Assembly (NCBI RefSeq): GCF_000283155.1
Contig: NW_004454195.1
Span: forward strand, 3,522,221 to 3,586,220
Direction of reading: 5' to 3'
DNA from: Ceratotherium simum simum
Lineage: Eukaryota > Chordata > Mammalia > Perissodactyla > Rhinocerotidae
Length of the DNA: 64,000 bases
Shown: piece after piece, positions 22,706 through 35,129 of the stretch
How positions within the stretch are numbered: position 1 is the first letter of the stretch
Layout: the number at the start of each line of letters is the position of its first letter
Notes under the pieces: generated by a model
What the model saw: only the letters and a program-made list of their open reading frames with translations
What the model was told of the DNA's origin: nothing
The model's database searches: none
Translations under genes and position numbers: made by a program

Positions 22706-24885
22706 CTTTTATTTTAACTCTTCTGAAATCTTACTATTTTTCCTCATGCGTGTGTCACCTTTGCCCCACAGATATTTCTTACTATCACATTTTTACCCAA
22801 ATGGCTGAACACGCTTTTCATCTCCCTTCAATAAAGAGAAATAGCAGAAATTCAGATTTCTGTTTAGAAATCATTTCTACCCTATTCCCTAAATGTCTCC
22901 CCTCTGTGTACTTCCTAAAGACATGTTGATGCCAATGTTTCTGGAGGAAATGTGTATTCTTTGGCTATAGACTAGAGACTGCAGTCTTTGATCTGTCTCT
23001 GAATATGTATTTACACAGCCAGGTTTACTAGTTTCAAGTCCTGCTAATATGTGAGGAAATGACAAAGCATTAGGTCACTATGAAGTCATAAAATATCCCA
23101 AAGGTTGATCAATATTAATTTATCAATGCATGTGTAATGCACATATCTCATTTTTCAGCTGATGATTTCTATTACCCAGAAAAAGCCTCATGGAAGAGAA
23201 TTATAAAAGTTCTTTCCTATCAGCCTTGAAATTGAAGTCCATGGAAAGCATCCATTTTAAGAAAGAGGTCACTTTTTATTATTGTTTGTGACCCGGGGCA
23301 ATTGTCTTCATTTTCACTCTGAAGAACAACCCATTTGAAAATCACATTGAGACCCTCACGTATCAGATGAGAGCAATGTGCTATCAAAAACCTGAATAAG
23401 AAAGAGCTTGAGAATTGATTTTCTATGTTGCTGTGACCAATCTGCTTTTCATTAGTTCCACTGACTTCAGTACTAAATATATAAAAACAAGAGTTTCGTG
23501 TGTATGTGTATGTATGTGTGGTGTGGGGTGGTGTTTTGTTTTTGTTTTATCCTAAGTTTACCTCCACAAAGCTGTAGCCTTCTGATGAAAGGGGAAGGGA
23601 AAAAATAATCCTCATCATTCTCCCATTGGTCCCAGACTCAAATTACTCCATTTCCCCAAGTCAGCAAATGCTTTGTACATCCGAAGCACTAAACTTGGTT
23701 CCTGAAAATATTGCCTGCTTGTTAAATCACACACACTGGATAGGCCCTTAAAGAGCCAGCCATGCCTTGAAATTTACTGCCACACGCATATATATCTTTC
23801 TAAGGCCTACAATTCTCTTGAGTCTTTTCCCCAAACAAGGCTCCTGATGTTTGTCCCTGCAGAGGGCAACCAAGAGCCATGCTGCTGGCCAGGTCCACCC
23901 TTGCACCCTAAAGGAACAGTGAGTGAGGATTCCCCGGCTTGGGCCTTTGTAAGACTTTGACAGCTCATCTGAGTCATGGGAATGGCTTTAAGCTGACCCA
24001 TCTTTTCTTTTTAATTTAACAGTATGCGCAACTGCTTGGGAAAGACCAATTAGGCTGACCCATCATTTCTTCAAAGGCCTGATTGTTCTGATGCTTGGTC
24101 ATGTACACAGACTACACATAGACATGCTGTAGAAGCCAGATTCATAGACAAATCTACAGGCATTCTGTATTGCACTGACATCCAGCCAGCTCCCTCTCTG
24201 TGTAGGTAGATGAAGTCTCATTTGGCACCTCAAAGTTTGGCCCAACCCGTCAGATTTCCTTTAGACCATTTTACAACAGATTTGTTTCATTAATTAACCT
24301 CTTTTTGTGAGGTCTATTAGCCATAAGCCAGAATGACATTGGCTTGGTAGCAAAGAGTTTTATAGCTATGTCATGGCATATTTTAATTTTCCAGTGAAAA
24401 CTGTCTAGTGTGCTCTCTGCGTTGCCATTTATAGCACAGCAAATTGCTTTGAAGCTGACAGTATCCTGTTCCTCTTCATTACAGTAACCAGGACTGCACC
24501 ATTAAACATGCAGGTGGCAGGAAGACAAGAGGGAGGCCCTTACTCATTTGCCCCAATCGGGCAGATTCGGCTTCAGTTCAAAGATATTTCTGGCCACTTA
24601 CATAGCCCAGAAAAGTAAGTTAACTCATTATCCAAGAAAATACAAGGTTTAAAATAAAATTTCTTAGAGATTTGTGAAGCTTCCCCATATGAGATCTGTT
24701 TTCTGTTGCTTCTAGCTCCCATTTAGTAGGTACTTTATGAAGACCTACATCACAGGTCAATTTTCAAGTTACTCTTAGCACGCTTGAACTTTACTAATGG
24801 TATCTCGGGATTTTAGATCCATAGGGAAGGATAGAAAGTATATGTGCACTGAAAGATTAGACCATTTTATTATAACGTCTTAGAC
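22706..24885. other. Unassigned noncoding DNA, part possibly conserved
   Basis: About 2.2 kb free of recognised repeats except a GT-rich stretch at about 23498-23548. The segment 24240-24620 is dense in short motifs and free of repeats, which is the kind of sequence that often proves to be a conserved noncoding element. This cannot be shown from one genome. Confidence 0.35.
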
Positions 24886-25075
24886 CAGCGTTCTCAACAT
24901 GTGATTCTGGGACCAGCAACATTAGCATCAACGTCACTGGAACCTTACTAGAAAAGCAAACTCCTGGGCCCTCCTCCAGACCTGCTGAATCAGAAATCCT
25001 GGGGGTGGGGTCCAGGAAGCTGAGTTTTAACAAGCCCTCCAGGTGGGTCTGATACAACCACATTTGAGAACCACA
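24886..25075 (+). mobile_element. MER5-type hAT-Charlie MITE
   Basis: It begins CAGCGTTCTCAACATGTG and ends TTTGAGAACCACA, and has the diagnostic interior 'GACCTGCTGAATCAGAAATC', 'CTGGGGGTGGGGTCCAGGAA' and 'AACAAGCCCTCCAGGTG'. It is a nearly complete, nonautonomous copy. Confidence 0.92.
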
Positions 25076-25106
25076 TTTTTGAGGTTTTCAAGGTTTACAT
25101 TTCATT

Positions 25107-25312
25107 TTGACATATAGTCGTTTCACTTTTTTTTTTCATAATAACTTCGTTAAGCAGGCAAAGCAGATATTAGCTTCTTCAACTCTCCGAAGAGGAAACT
25201 ATAGCTTAGAAAGGGAATTTGTTCAAGAGATCCTGTTGCTAAATGTTAAAGCACAACTAGATCACGGGGTTTCTAGTTCAACATTCATTCCACTGCGCCC
25301 TCCCACCTGAGT
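25107..25312 (-). mobile_element. MIR SINE
   Basis: The plus strand follows the reverse MIR order: 'CCGAAGAGGAAACTATAGCT', 'TTCAAGAGATCCTGTTGCTA', and the reversed tRNA-like head near 'ATTCCACTGCGCCCTCCC'. Only 31 bases separate it from the MER5 copy upstream. Confidence 0.65.
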
Positions 25313-26591
25313 AGCAAAGTTGCGACTGAATGGACAAAGCCTCTCCTGACCCTGGTGACTGCATTGGCTGGGCTGCCCAGGTAGAGCCCCTAATGGCTGA
25401 GCACCATGAAAGTTAAAAAAAACAAGGTAGAAAATTGGATTAAGGACAGGGCACAAAACTAAGGAATGAGGAGAATCCAAAACTCTAACAACACAGTGTG
25501 GGTATTGAAAGAAAAGCAGACACACCGTGAAAGGCTAGAAAAAGGAGGAGAGACTGCTTAAAGGTGGAAGAGGGGCTGGCTTGGACATTTTTCTTATGCC
25601 TTGTGAGGGAGAAAAATTAGATTCAGAACAATGTCTATGACAAATATTGAAGCCACAAAAAATTATTTTGACCCAAAACACTTTCAAGGCAGTTTTTCCC
25701 CTTTATTTATGTTTACATCTCAATTGCCAAAATCAGTGTCTCTAAAAGTAACAGCAGACCAATTATATCAGAAGTATCAGAGCACTTGTTTAAAATTCAT
25801 ATTTCTGAGCAATACATTAAATTTACCAAATCTGGAGGTCAGGGGCAGAATCACTCTCTTTATATTGCATCTCAGGTGAGCTTTCTAGTCTAAGGTCACT
25901 AGCTAGACCAAAAAGAGTTTATAGTTTGTATTTTGTGTGTGTGTGTTTTAACTAAATAGCATTTTGTAAGTGAAAGGGAAAAAAAACTTCCTCCTCAATA
26001 TCCAAGGAAGGCCAAAGAAAAAAGATCTGCTTTGAACCCAAACCAGAGGAAAAACATGTGACTCAGGACATAATATAAAAGCCCTTTTTGTGTATTAGGT
26101 GATCCCTATCTGAATTGAGTAATAAGGAAATAGTGTACCTATGATTGACCATGTGGTCATGGCTTCTCAGATATATCACTATGTCATGGCAAAAATAAAT
26201 ACATTTGTTCTCTAAATACAAATATTGTACAAACATATTGTGTTATATTGAAAATATCACTATGGGGGCAGGATTCTACAAGAGAAATGAAGGGAAATTT
26301 ATGGACCCAAGGATATAGTCTCTGGAAAATCATCTTTCCTGCCTCACCCCAAGCTCCTACTTCTACTAGCCAGATGCACAGTGCCTATACAGTAACACGA
26401 CTGAATAGATTTCTAGTTTTGTGAGATTTCTTGACTGTTTCATCACGCCATTCTCCATCACTTAAAAATTAGAAAGTAAAAAGTCACGAAAAAAACAAAT
26501 GTAAAATGAATAAATGAATTGGCCCAACCCATCTCAAGTCAATTCAATCTGCTCCAAATAATACTCACTTTTTTTTTTTCTTTATTCCTAA
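25313..26591. other. Unassigned noncoding DNA
   Basis: No recognised family; a short (TG)n run lies at about 25935-25947. Confidence 0.45.
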
Positions 26592-26720
26592 ACCAACGTT
26601 TCCCAACATACATTCCCAGAGATTGTGATTTAATTGGTTTGAGATGTGGTCTGAGCTTTGGAATTTTTAAAAGATCCCCAGATAATTCTAATGTTCAGAT
26701 AAATTTGGGAACCATGGCCT
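26592..26720 (+). mobile_element. MER5-type hAT fragment, internally deleted
   Basis: 'ACGTTTCCCAACATACATTC' start, 'AAGATCCCCAGATAATTCTA' and an end 'TTTGGGAACCATGGCC' fit the outer parts of MER5; the middle is missing. Confidence 0.6.
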
Positions 26721-28522
26721 TAAACTAATTACATAAAGCAAAAGAAAAGTGAGCGTTGAGTATTTATAGTACTTAAATGCAATTATTTTCCCTGTTTCAA
26801 GCTCTTTAAGGATTTCCCTTTATGTATACTATTTTTTTAGGTCCTAGAGGATAAATCCCAGGTGTTTAGCAGGAAAAGACAGGCCTTCCATTATCTGACC
26901 ACTGCTTATCTTTTCACTTTAATTTCTATCATCCTGCCTGACAATTCACACTCAAAGAATGTGAAGCTTTCACATATTAACATATTCAACAATATCTGTA
27001 GAATAAGTGAGTAAATAGGAATGAGAAAGTATTTCCAGATGGACCTCTAGAACCACTCTAATATAGACTAAAAATTGGAACTGCTTTGTGGATTTGGGGA
27101 GAAGGGCAATGTATTATTTATTTACCATTTACCAGGGGTTTGCTCTCATTTTTAATCATTGATTCTCAAAAATTCCAAAGAGTTTAGTACTTTCTTTTAA
27201 GTCTTTGGTCATATCAAAGCTAGTGAGATGTGAGCCGTGATGATTCTCCTTCCAACTGCATTTCATTCTCAATGGTTCTTCATCTTCTGTTCTCACCTTC
27301 TGGTTTCTGTAGCCTGCAGCCATACTTGTGGACATGCCGCCATGGAGAGAGGTATCTTCAGTGGAACATCCCATCTCTCCCCATTGTATACAATGAAAAT
27401 GAAAGTTAAGCAAGAGAGAGAGGTGGAAATCACATTTCCTTTTCCTTGGCTTTATATACACACCTTCATAGATTAAGACTTCAAATCTACAAGGATACAG
27501 GAACCTTCGTCTAAATGAAGGTCATGCATTTCTGACATACCCTTTCCTGGTTTGTTTGCTTTTCCCAGGAGGCCACATCTTCGTCACACCCAGCCATATC
27601 CTGTCCAGCCTATCCATAAGTCTCAGAATAGCCACTCACATATATCCAAAATAACAGCCTAGAAATATCATTCCCCACAATTTGAGGAGCAACTCCAACC
27701 AAAAACCTGGTCACTGTCTCACCCACATTCTTCCTGACCTCTACTTTGTTTGTTTGTTTGTTTGTTTCCCAGCTCCCCACTCTGTCTTAATGAAGGTCTA
27801 GTTCTATCTTTTCCAATGAGATTGGATTGACGGCAACTGAGCTGAATTATTCCAAACTCCCTTAGGAAAACGTAGTTGATCCAAAAAAAAGGACCTGAGT
27901 CTTTTGACTTCTACAATAGAGATTTATTGGTGACTCTTTAACTTAATGAAGTTACTTTAAGGGCACAATCAACAGGCTTGGGAAAAAGCATCACAAATCA
28001 CCATCGCTGTGGAAAGCTGGTAGTCAGCCCTCTTGTCTATCAAATATATAATTCCCATTGCCAAACACAAGATAGCACATTTATATTGCACCCATAGGCT
28101 TTCTCTCAACTGACTCAATTGTGTGAATCCACTTAAATGTGTGGCAAAAAGTGGATTTGAAATTATATGAACACCTCCAACCACTGAACATTATACTTCA
28201 TAGGAAAATGTAGACCACGGTAAATTCAGAAATTGCATAATGATGGCACGCTGGATTTATGCCAGGTCATTTGACATTATCCAAGAGAGATCAGAAGCTA
28301 ACGCATTTGCTCCTGTTGACACTTGTGGATAATGTATTCGTCCTTAATTAAGACACAAAAAAACTGATCTGGACCTATTTCAGAAGTCGAAGTGGTTTAT
28401 TATGATATTTCAAGGAAGATGTTTTGTAGAAAAAAGAATTAATATAAAAAATGAATAGACTTTTGTTTAGGCACAAGATAAGCAGGCATACTGAGACAAC
28501 ATTTGATATTTAAAAGTGTCTA
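26721..28522. other. Unassigned noncoding DNA
   Basis: About 1.8 kb. The frames at 27156-27461 (-) and 27237-27476 (+) are overlapping shadows with no domain. A (TTTG)n microsatellite is listed separately. Confidence 0.45.
27745..27767. repeat. (TTTG)n microsatellite
   Basis: Five TTTG units and a partial unit, uninterrupted. Confidence 0.95.
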
Positions 28523-28760
28523 GGGGCCGGCCCGGTGGTGCAAGTGGTTAAGTGTGTGCGCTCCGCTGCAGCAGCCCGGGGTTCACCAGTTCGGATCCCT
28601 GGCACTCACCGATTCACCGCTTGGCAAGCCATGCTGTGGGGCCTCCCATATAAGGTGGAGGAAGATGGGCACAGATGTTAGCCCAGGGCCAGTTTTCCTC
28701 AGCAGAAAAAAGGAGGATTGGCAGATGTTAGCACAGGGCTGATCTTCCTCACATACACAA
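28523..28760 (+). mobile_element. ERE (equine repetitive element) SINE
   Basis: The head is GGGGCCGGCCCGGTGGTGCA with A-box-like GTGGTTAAGTG; a B-box-like AGTTCGGATCCC follows. The body reads 'AAGCCATGCTGTGGGGCC', 'AAGGTGGAGGAAGATGGGCA' and two 'GATGTTAGC(C/A)CAGGG' segments joined by an AAAAAGGAGGATTGGCAG linker. AAAAGTG flanks both sides (about 28513 and 28761), with further diverged bases, suggesting a target duplication. ERE elements are specific to odd-toed ungulates, so this is a key host marker. Confidence 0.95.
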
Positions 28761-29837
28761 AAAAGTGGACAAGTAAAAATAAGATGAATCAAACAAAAAC
28801 TTTTATGAGTGTATATTATGCACCCAGCCTTATGTAAAATGCTTAAAGCATAAACTTCATGTATTGAGTTTACCTTTCCAGTTGACCTTCACCTGCATGC
28901 TTGAGAGCCATACTGGAAGGGATTTAGTTAATATTTAAGGTATATTTTTGTCTTTTTTAAGATAGGTAAATGCCAATTTAGTTTTTTCCAGTGAATTGTT
29001 TTTCTTCCTTTTTGATTATGGGTTTTGTTTTGTTTTTGGTTGCAGGCCTAGTAAGGAGAGAGGAAGAGAGTAGGGAAATAGGAAACTTCTTACCCAATAA
29101 TAAAGTCAGTAACGCCATCAGCCAACTTGAACACTCCCCACTAAGGTACCACATAAACTTGTTTCTGAGGTTAAGAAAGTTATTGGTTTTCCTCTCAAGT
29201 TAACATTTTGCATCTAGTCTCTTTTTTCTTAAACGAACTAATGGTGTCAATGAGACCAAGTATAAATACGAGAACATTTTTGTAAAAGGAAAATCCTAGA
29301 TAAGGGAGAATTGCTGAAACTTAAAAGAGAGTAAATATTTGATCCCTCAGGAGTTGGGATAAGACTATTTATTAATTTAAAGCTGGGATCTGAAAAGCCT
29401 TTGAAAATAAGTAATGAAGCAAACAGGTTATTGATTACCTCTCCTAATGCAATTTGAGAAGGCAAGGATCTGGTTTCTCATTTGACCAGAAGAAAGGGAT
29501 AGATCTGTTTTTCAAAATGGAAATAACTTTATAGTTTTTTTAAATTATAATGGTAATGATGATTTCTTGTAAAAATTCAAACACCAAAATGCATACAGAA
29601 GACTATCCAACATGCATGATACTAGATTGTTAATGAGTTAAAGAAATATCATCAAGAAGCCATAGTAATAAGCATTATTCTCCATAAATCTGGAAAAACA
29701 TTAATTTCCAACTTACCTGGGGGTAAAGGAAAAATAGGGCATAACAGTGTATAGGAAAAGAAGAGCAAATAGAAAATTGAATGAATTCTATTTATAAATA
29801 TATGAACTTTATCAGCCATTAAAAAAATATCTACCAC
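28761..29837. other. Unassigned noncoding DNA
   Basis: AT-rich; no family or exon recognised. Confidence 0.45.
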
Positions 29838-29925
29838 ATATGGCTGTTAGAATTAATTGAGATAGCATATGTAAAGTTCTCACAACATGATAGGCACTAA
29901 GTAAACATTAGTTCTCTTTTCTCAT
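29838..29925 (+). mobile_element. MIR 3' fragment
   Basis: 'TGTTAGAATTAATTGAGATA', 'GTAAAGTTCTCACAACATGA' and 'AGGCACTAAGTAAACATTAG' match the last third of MIR. Confidence 0.65.
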
Positions 29926-30016
29926 CTTCTTTTTCACTGCCAAGAAACTGATTTCATACCCAAGCTTCTTGAGTAACTTTTTAAGCTGAACTCCCAAATC
30001 TTATATTTTAAAAAAT

Positions 30017-30960
30017 GTTAGGGCAGTAAACATATGAACAAATGCTCAATATAATTATTCATCAGAAAAATACAGGGCCGGCTCCGTGGCTTAGCGGTTA
30101 AGTGCGCACGCTCTGATGCTGGCGGCCCGGGTTCGGATCCCGGGCGCGCCCCGAGGCACCACTTCTCCGTCCAACGCGAGGCCGAGTCCCACGTACAGCA
30201 ACTAGAAGGATGTGAACCTATGGCATACAACTATCTACTGGGGCTTTGGGGGGAAAAAAATGAATAAATAAAATCTTTAAAAAAAAAAAAAAAAGAAAAA
30301 TACAAATTAAGATGAGATATCACTAATAAGGAGCAGAATAGCTGAAATTAAGAATAGAAAGTGTTGAGAAGAATGAAAACTCTTTTGATTTGTTGGTGGG
30401 ACTGTTACCAGCACAATGACTTTAGAAAAATATTTGGCAGCACCCAGTAAATCCACATACTCTGTGACCTGCAACTATTGCTGAGTTCATTTCCATCCGA
30501 AAGGAATGTTTTTGTCCTCCAAAGGATGTATCCAATAGTGTTCATATAATAGCCCCACACGAGAAAAAAGAAATATTCATCAACAGTATAATGACTAAGT
30601 AAACTGTGGTATATAATTATAACAGAATCCTATACATCAATAAAAAAGAATGAACTAATGATATACATAATAATCTAGATGAATCTCACGGTCCTAATGA
30701 TGAATAAAGGAAGTCAGGTACAAAAACATACATTCCACATATTTCATTTATATGAAATTCAAAAAGAGGTAAAACAGAATAATGGCCCCTGTTGGGGTAC
30801 ACACTGACTGTAGGGTGGGGTGGGAGCCTTCCAGAGAGCTAGAAATGTTCTGCCTTAATATGTGTGGGGTGAAAGAAGTTTATGCAATATGTAAAAATTC
30901 ATCAAGATCTTCATTTAAGATATGTGCACTTTAATATATATAAGATATAACAATTAAAAT
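30017..30960 (+). mobile_element. L1 LINE 3' end (ORF2 tail and 3' UTR), split by an ERE
   Basis: 'ATATGAACAAATGCTCAATA' and, after the ERE, 'AAATTAAGATGAGATATCAC', 'GAGAAGAATGAAAACTCTTT', 'CTGTGGTATATAATTATAAC', 'TCAATAAAAAAGAATGAACT' and 'ATTTATATGAAATTCAAAAA' run in ORF2-then-3'UTR order of an L1M-type element. Many stops; only about 720 bases of L1 remain once the 219-base ERE is set aside. Being older than the ERE, it served as its target. Confidence 0.87.
30075..30293 (+). mobile_element. Young ERE1-type SINE, complete, with 11-bp target duplication
   Basis: The head is GGGCCGGCTCCGTGGCTTAG; the A box GCGGTTAAGTGCGC and B box GGGTTCGGATCCCG are intact; the tail has ACTATCTACTGGGGCTTTGG, TAAATAAAATC and a 15-A run. 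It is flanked by AGAAAAATACA at 30064-30074 and 30294-30304, perfect over 11 bp. Removing the element and one repeat restores a continuous L1 sequence. The retained CpGs and clean tail suggest recent insertion. Confidence 0.96.
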
Positions 30961-31410
30961 TCGGTAGTTTATTTTTTAATGTTTCTAACATCCATGTAGA
31001 TTTATTTTGATCAGCATTCTCAATATTAATATTGTATTTGATCAATTTTTAAATCATTTGCTCTATGTTCAACACTTTTCCTTTCATAAAACGTTCATCA
31101 CATAAATATTTTTTTCAAGGGAAATCTAGTACCCTTCTTGCAAAGCATACTTATAAGACGTGGTTTTCCCCATAGGTCAAACAAACGACAGAGGGTGATT
31201 CTATTGACAGCTGTAAGAGCTAAGGTGGCCGAAATTTAAATTAAGCCAGTGAGTTGTTTCTCCTAAGGTTGCACCTGGACCCCCAATAGCAAAGTCAGCA
31301 TCGCAGGAACAAGGACTGAATGGAACCAGAGTGGATATTAAGAGTTTTCCTTTTTCTATTTAATGAATATGACAGCATTTTTCTCTTCCTCCAATTCTCA
31401 CTTTTCACTT
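30961..31410. other. Unassigned noncoding DNA
   Basis: No recognised repeat. Confidence 0.4.
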
Positions 31411-31423
31411 CTAAATGATTCTT

Positions 31424-32250
31424 TTTTTTTTATGACTTTATTTTTTTAGAGCAGTGTTAGGTTTATAACAAAATTGAGAGAAGGTACAGAGATTTCCCAT
31501 ACACCTCTCTGCCCCACATGTGCATAGCCTCGCCCATGATCAACATCACCCACCAGAGACATACAAATGTTACAATTGATGAACCTACATTGACACATCA
31601 TAATCACCCAAAGTCCATAGTTTACATTTCGGTTCACTCTTGATGTACATTCTATGGGTTTGGACAAATATATAATGACACATATCCATCATTATAATAT
31701 CATACAGAGTATATTTTTACTGCCCTGAAAGTCCTCTGTGCTCTGCCTATTCATCTCTCCCCCCACTCTACCTACCACCTCTGGCAGCCACTGATCTTTT
31801 TATTGTCTCCTTAGTTTTGCCTTTTCCAGAATGTCATAGAGTTGGAGTCACGCAGTATGTAGCCTTTTTAAGTTGGCTTCTTTTACTTAGTAAAATATAT
31901 TTAAGATTCTTCCATGTCTTTTCACAGTTTGCTAGCTCACTTCTTTTTAGCACTGAATAATATTACATTGTCTGGATGTACCACGGTTCATTTATCCATT
32001 CGCCTACTGAAGGATGTCTTGGTTCCCTCCAAGTTTTGGGAATTATGAATAAAGCTTCTATAAGCATCTGTATGCAAATTTTTGCGTGGACACAAGTTTT
32101 CAACTCCTTCGGGTAAATACCAAGGAGCAGGATTGCTGGATTGTATGGTAAGAGTATGTTTAGTTTTGTAAGAAAGAGCTCAACTGTTGCCCACAGTGCT
32201 GTACCAATTTACGTTCCCACCAGCAATGTATGAGTGTTCTTGTTGCCCCA
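31424..32250 (-). mobile_element. 5'-truncated L1 LINE with 13-bp target duplication
   Basis: The plus strand begins with a T-run (31422-31431) and then the reverse of an L1MA/L1MB-like 3' UTR: 'GCAGTGTTAGGTTTATAACA', 'CATTGACACATCATAATCAC', 'GTCCATAGTTTACATTTCGG', 'ATGTCATAGAGTTGGAGTC' and 'TACCAAGGAGCAGGATTGCT'. CTAAATGATTCTT occurs at 31411-31423 and again at 32251-32263, a perfect 13-bp target duplication. The insertion is therefore complete at about 827 bases and was truncated on arrival. No coding function. Confidence 0.96.
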
Positions 32251-32263
32251 CTAAATGATTCTT

Positions 32264-35129
32264 AACGGGAGGAAATTTCTATGCGTTTTATGCCTTCTTA
32301 AGTAACTGGGTCTCTTCTAAAGAATATATTATGCCCCTCTTTGCTTTGCTTTTCTAATCATCAAACCGTGAACTTCACTAGTACTGATCACAATTTGCGG
32401 ACTATGTTTATTTTTACCCTGTTAGGTGCAATCATTTCACGTTTTTTTTCTGAGAGAATCAATTCAATACGAAGATTATCAAGAGAGGGCAATCCCACTT
32501 TTGTCAGAAACAATGTTTAAGAAAAATGCAACAGTAAAAAAAATAGAAATAATTCAGGAATAAAGCATTAAGGAAGACTACTGTTTTCCTGATTTTTATA
32601 ACTCTAATGCCTTGAACTTGAACATTAACTCAGCAGGGGGCTTCTCTGCAGATGGAACATGCTGTTATTCTTCACAACAAATACTAGACATCCAAGAGGA
32701 AGAAATGACTGCAGCCTAACTTAAAAAAGAGAGAGACTCATGCAGCAAAAACAAGCCAATCAATATTACTTGGAATTAAAAAGACTTGTTAGTTTTATTT
32801 TTCAAGCAGTCTCAGGATCTTGGTAAATTTTGACCATGACCAAATATAGGAGCTTGCTAAGGGAATAGTGCTTTTCCTGTCCAGACTCTTTCATTCTCCT
32901 CTGTCTTTCCAGTTAACACAAGGTCAGATGTCAGAACTCCATTTTCTCAAACACTATGAGCTATAAACAGTTTCAGCCTTGGATGGTTAGAAGACTCCTG
33001 AAAGTTTTGAAGAATGAGAACAAATGGTCATTTAGGTTTCAAAGTTGACTTGTACCCTCCCTCATCTTATTTTTTGTTTGGTTTGGTTTGGTTTAACTGG
33101 TCTGTGTCTGCCGAACACATTAGTCCACTTAGTCCTTCAGGTTGAACTGTGACCTATGACCTCACTTCGCTTTAAAACAGACCACTCTCATTTGAGAGAA
33201 GTCCAGATCTGCCTCCAGCATGCAACCTAAATATTCAGGCCTCTGTCTCACTCTGTGCCTACTACCGTTCATGTGCAAGTTACAAAAGCCAGAGCAATCT
33301 CCAGCCTCCATCAAGGGCAGAGCTCCAATTTAAGAGTAATGGCTGGAGTAGGTGTTATTTGTACCTCGTGTCAAGCAGTGATTATTCACATCTGGCTGCA
33401 AGCTGAATAGGGCTTTAGATTATTCAGAGCAGCTCAGAAAAACTGGTGGTAAGGAGGTTGGGGGGTGGGGAAGGTGGTTTTGACTTATCTTGTGGTACTC
33501 ATGCTAGTAATAAAGTCACCTTATTAATAAAGAAACATAATCAAATCTGTTCCCTTTAATAATAAGTGATCACAGGGACACAGACTCATACATACCAGCG
33601 CCACAAATTCAAAAGAATTAGCTTGTTAAAGTATCAAAGTAGAATAGGCATTTTTGCCTGTAAGCTTTTCTGAGAATGGTATTGATTGTTATTCAACAAA
33701 GAGGTTGCTACACACATGCACGTGTGCACACACACGTGCACATACATGTTAATTTTGGCTATGGTTTCACATCTAATTTCTTCATACCAGGGAAGCAATC
33801 ATATTTAACAATCTTATTTCTTCACTCTTCTTTTTCCCTTTTCTTCTTCCTTGGCTGTTTTGTGTAATGTAAACAGACTCCATGTTTAGGGCTTCAATTC
33901 TTATACCTGAGGATTAAAATGAAGCCACAAATAAAAACTGTGTGAATACTGATAGGGAGACTCTGAGACATCCTGGCCACTGCTTTTTCTTGAAAGAAAT
34001 CTCCTGGGGTGAAAAGCACACACAACATCAGTTGCTATTCAAATATTTCATCTCATGCACTGCTGCAGAGCTGCATAAAAATGTGTGTTGAGTCCATACC
34101 ATTCTATGTGAGGGAAAATAGAAATTAGGATTATACTTAGAGAGAATCTAAAAAAATTCAGTACGTGGGAGGTTAGGCACAGATTTGAAAAATTAAAATA
34201 ATATATAAAATATAATTTAAAACTAACAAAACAAATTATTCTGCAATGAACATGAAGATCTGTTCAGGCTTTTCTTTTTCTCTGCAATCTTCCTTGTTAC
34301 CTCTTCCAATGTTAATTTGCAAAACTGAGTTAGTCATAGAGCAACAGATAGTAAAATATATTTTTTAAAAAGTATGAATTGCCCTGTCATTCTTTTAATA
34401 TCATACAATGAGATAATGTAAATTAATAAGGAGATGATTAAACACGTCTTTTTTTAAACTGTGAAATAGAACATCAAAGAAGTAATGCAGAAAAGATTAT
34501 TTTTAAGCTATCATCTTGACAGTTGCCCTTTAATTCCTTTTTAGGTAGGACTTTGCATAATACATAAGAAAACAGGAGAAGAAAAGAGGTAAATGGTGAT
34601 GTTCTGATGTATAAGATTGCTTTGGATGTTTGTCTTCCTCTGTAAGGTTGCAGCTCTCAGCTAAAATACATAAGATTCGGTTAGGATAGCATACCCTTTA
34701 TTTCCTTTTATTTTATAATTTTTTAATGAGAAATCAGCAACAAGCATAAGAATTTTGCAGGAACACTCACAGTCCTGAAATAGAGATTATTTCTACATTC
34801 AGAGTCTGATTTTTCTAGAGTGTAATTCACAGCAGTATGGTAAAATTCACCTGTTCTCTGTTGTTGCCAAGGATGATTTTAATCAAAACAATTAATGTTC
34901 AAGATGACTACTGAAATAGTCTTTCCTCCTCCAGGGCACTTGATTTCTACTTAGTCCATCCTTGGGAGACTAGCGTCAGACGTTACATGGTGATCTTCCC
35001 TTCTTACCATCAGTACATTTTGCAGGAGCCAATTGATTGTTTTATAACTTTGTTTTTAGACTTGTGACTTCAGTTGACAAGTCTAAAAATTGCACTTTGT
35101 ATTCTGTTACATTGGCGTGCCACAATAGA
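32264..35129. other. Unassigned noncoding DNA
   Basis: About 2.9 kb without a recognised transposon. It includes a TTTGG-type run at about 33068-33094, a CA/TG stretch at about 33712-33746, and the nuclear-receptor-like motif at 33150. Repeat-poor DNA of this length may contain conserved noncoding sequence. Confidence 0.4.
33150..33162 (-). promoter_or_regulatory. Perfect DR1 nuclear-receptor half-site pair
   Basis: The plus strand reads TGACCTATGACCT, which is AGGTCATAGGTCA on the minus strand: two exact AGGTCA half-sites one base apart. DR1 sites are bound by RXR heterodimers, HNF4 and COUP-TF. Function here is only inferred. Confidence 0.4.

Noticed and set aside
28523..28640. tRNA gene
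   Set aside because: A and B boxes are present but belong to the ERE head; the sequence does not close into a tRNA cloverleaf.
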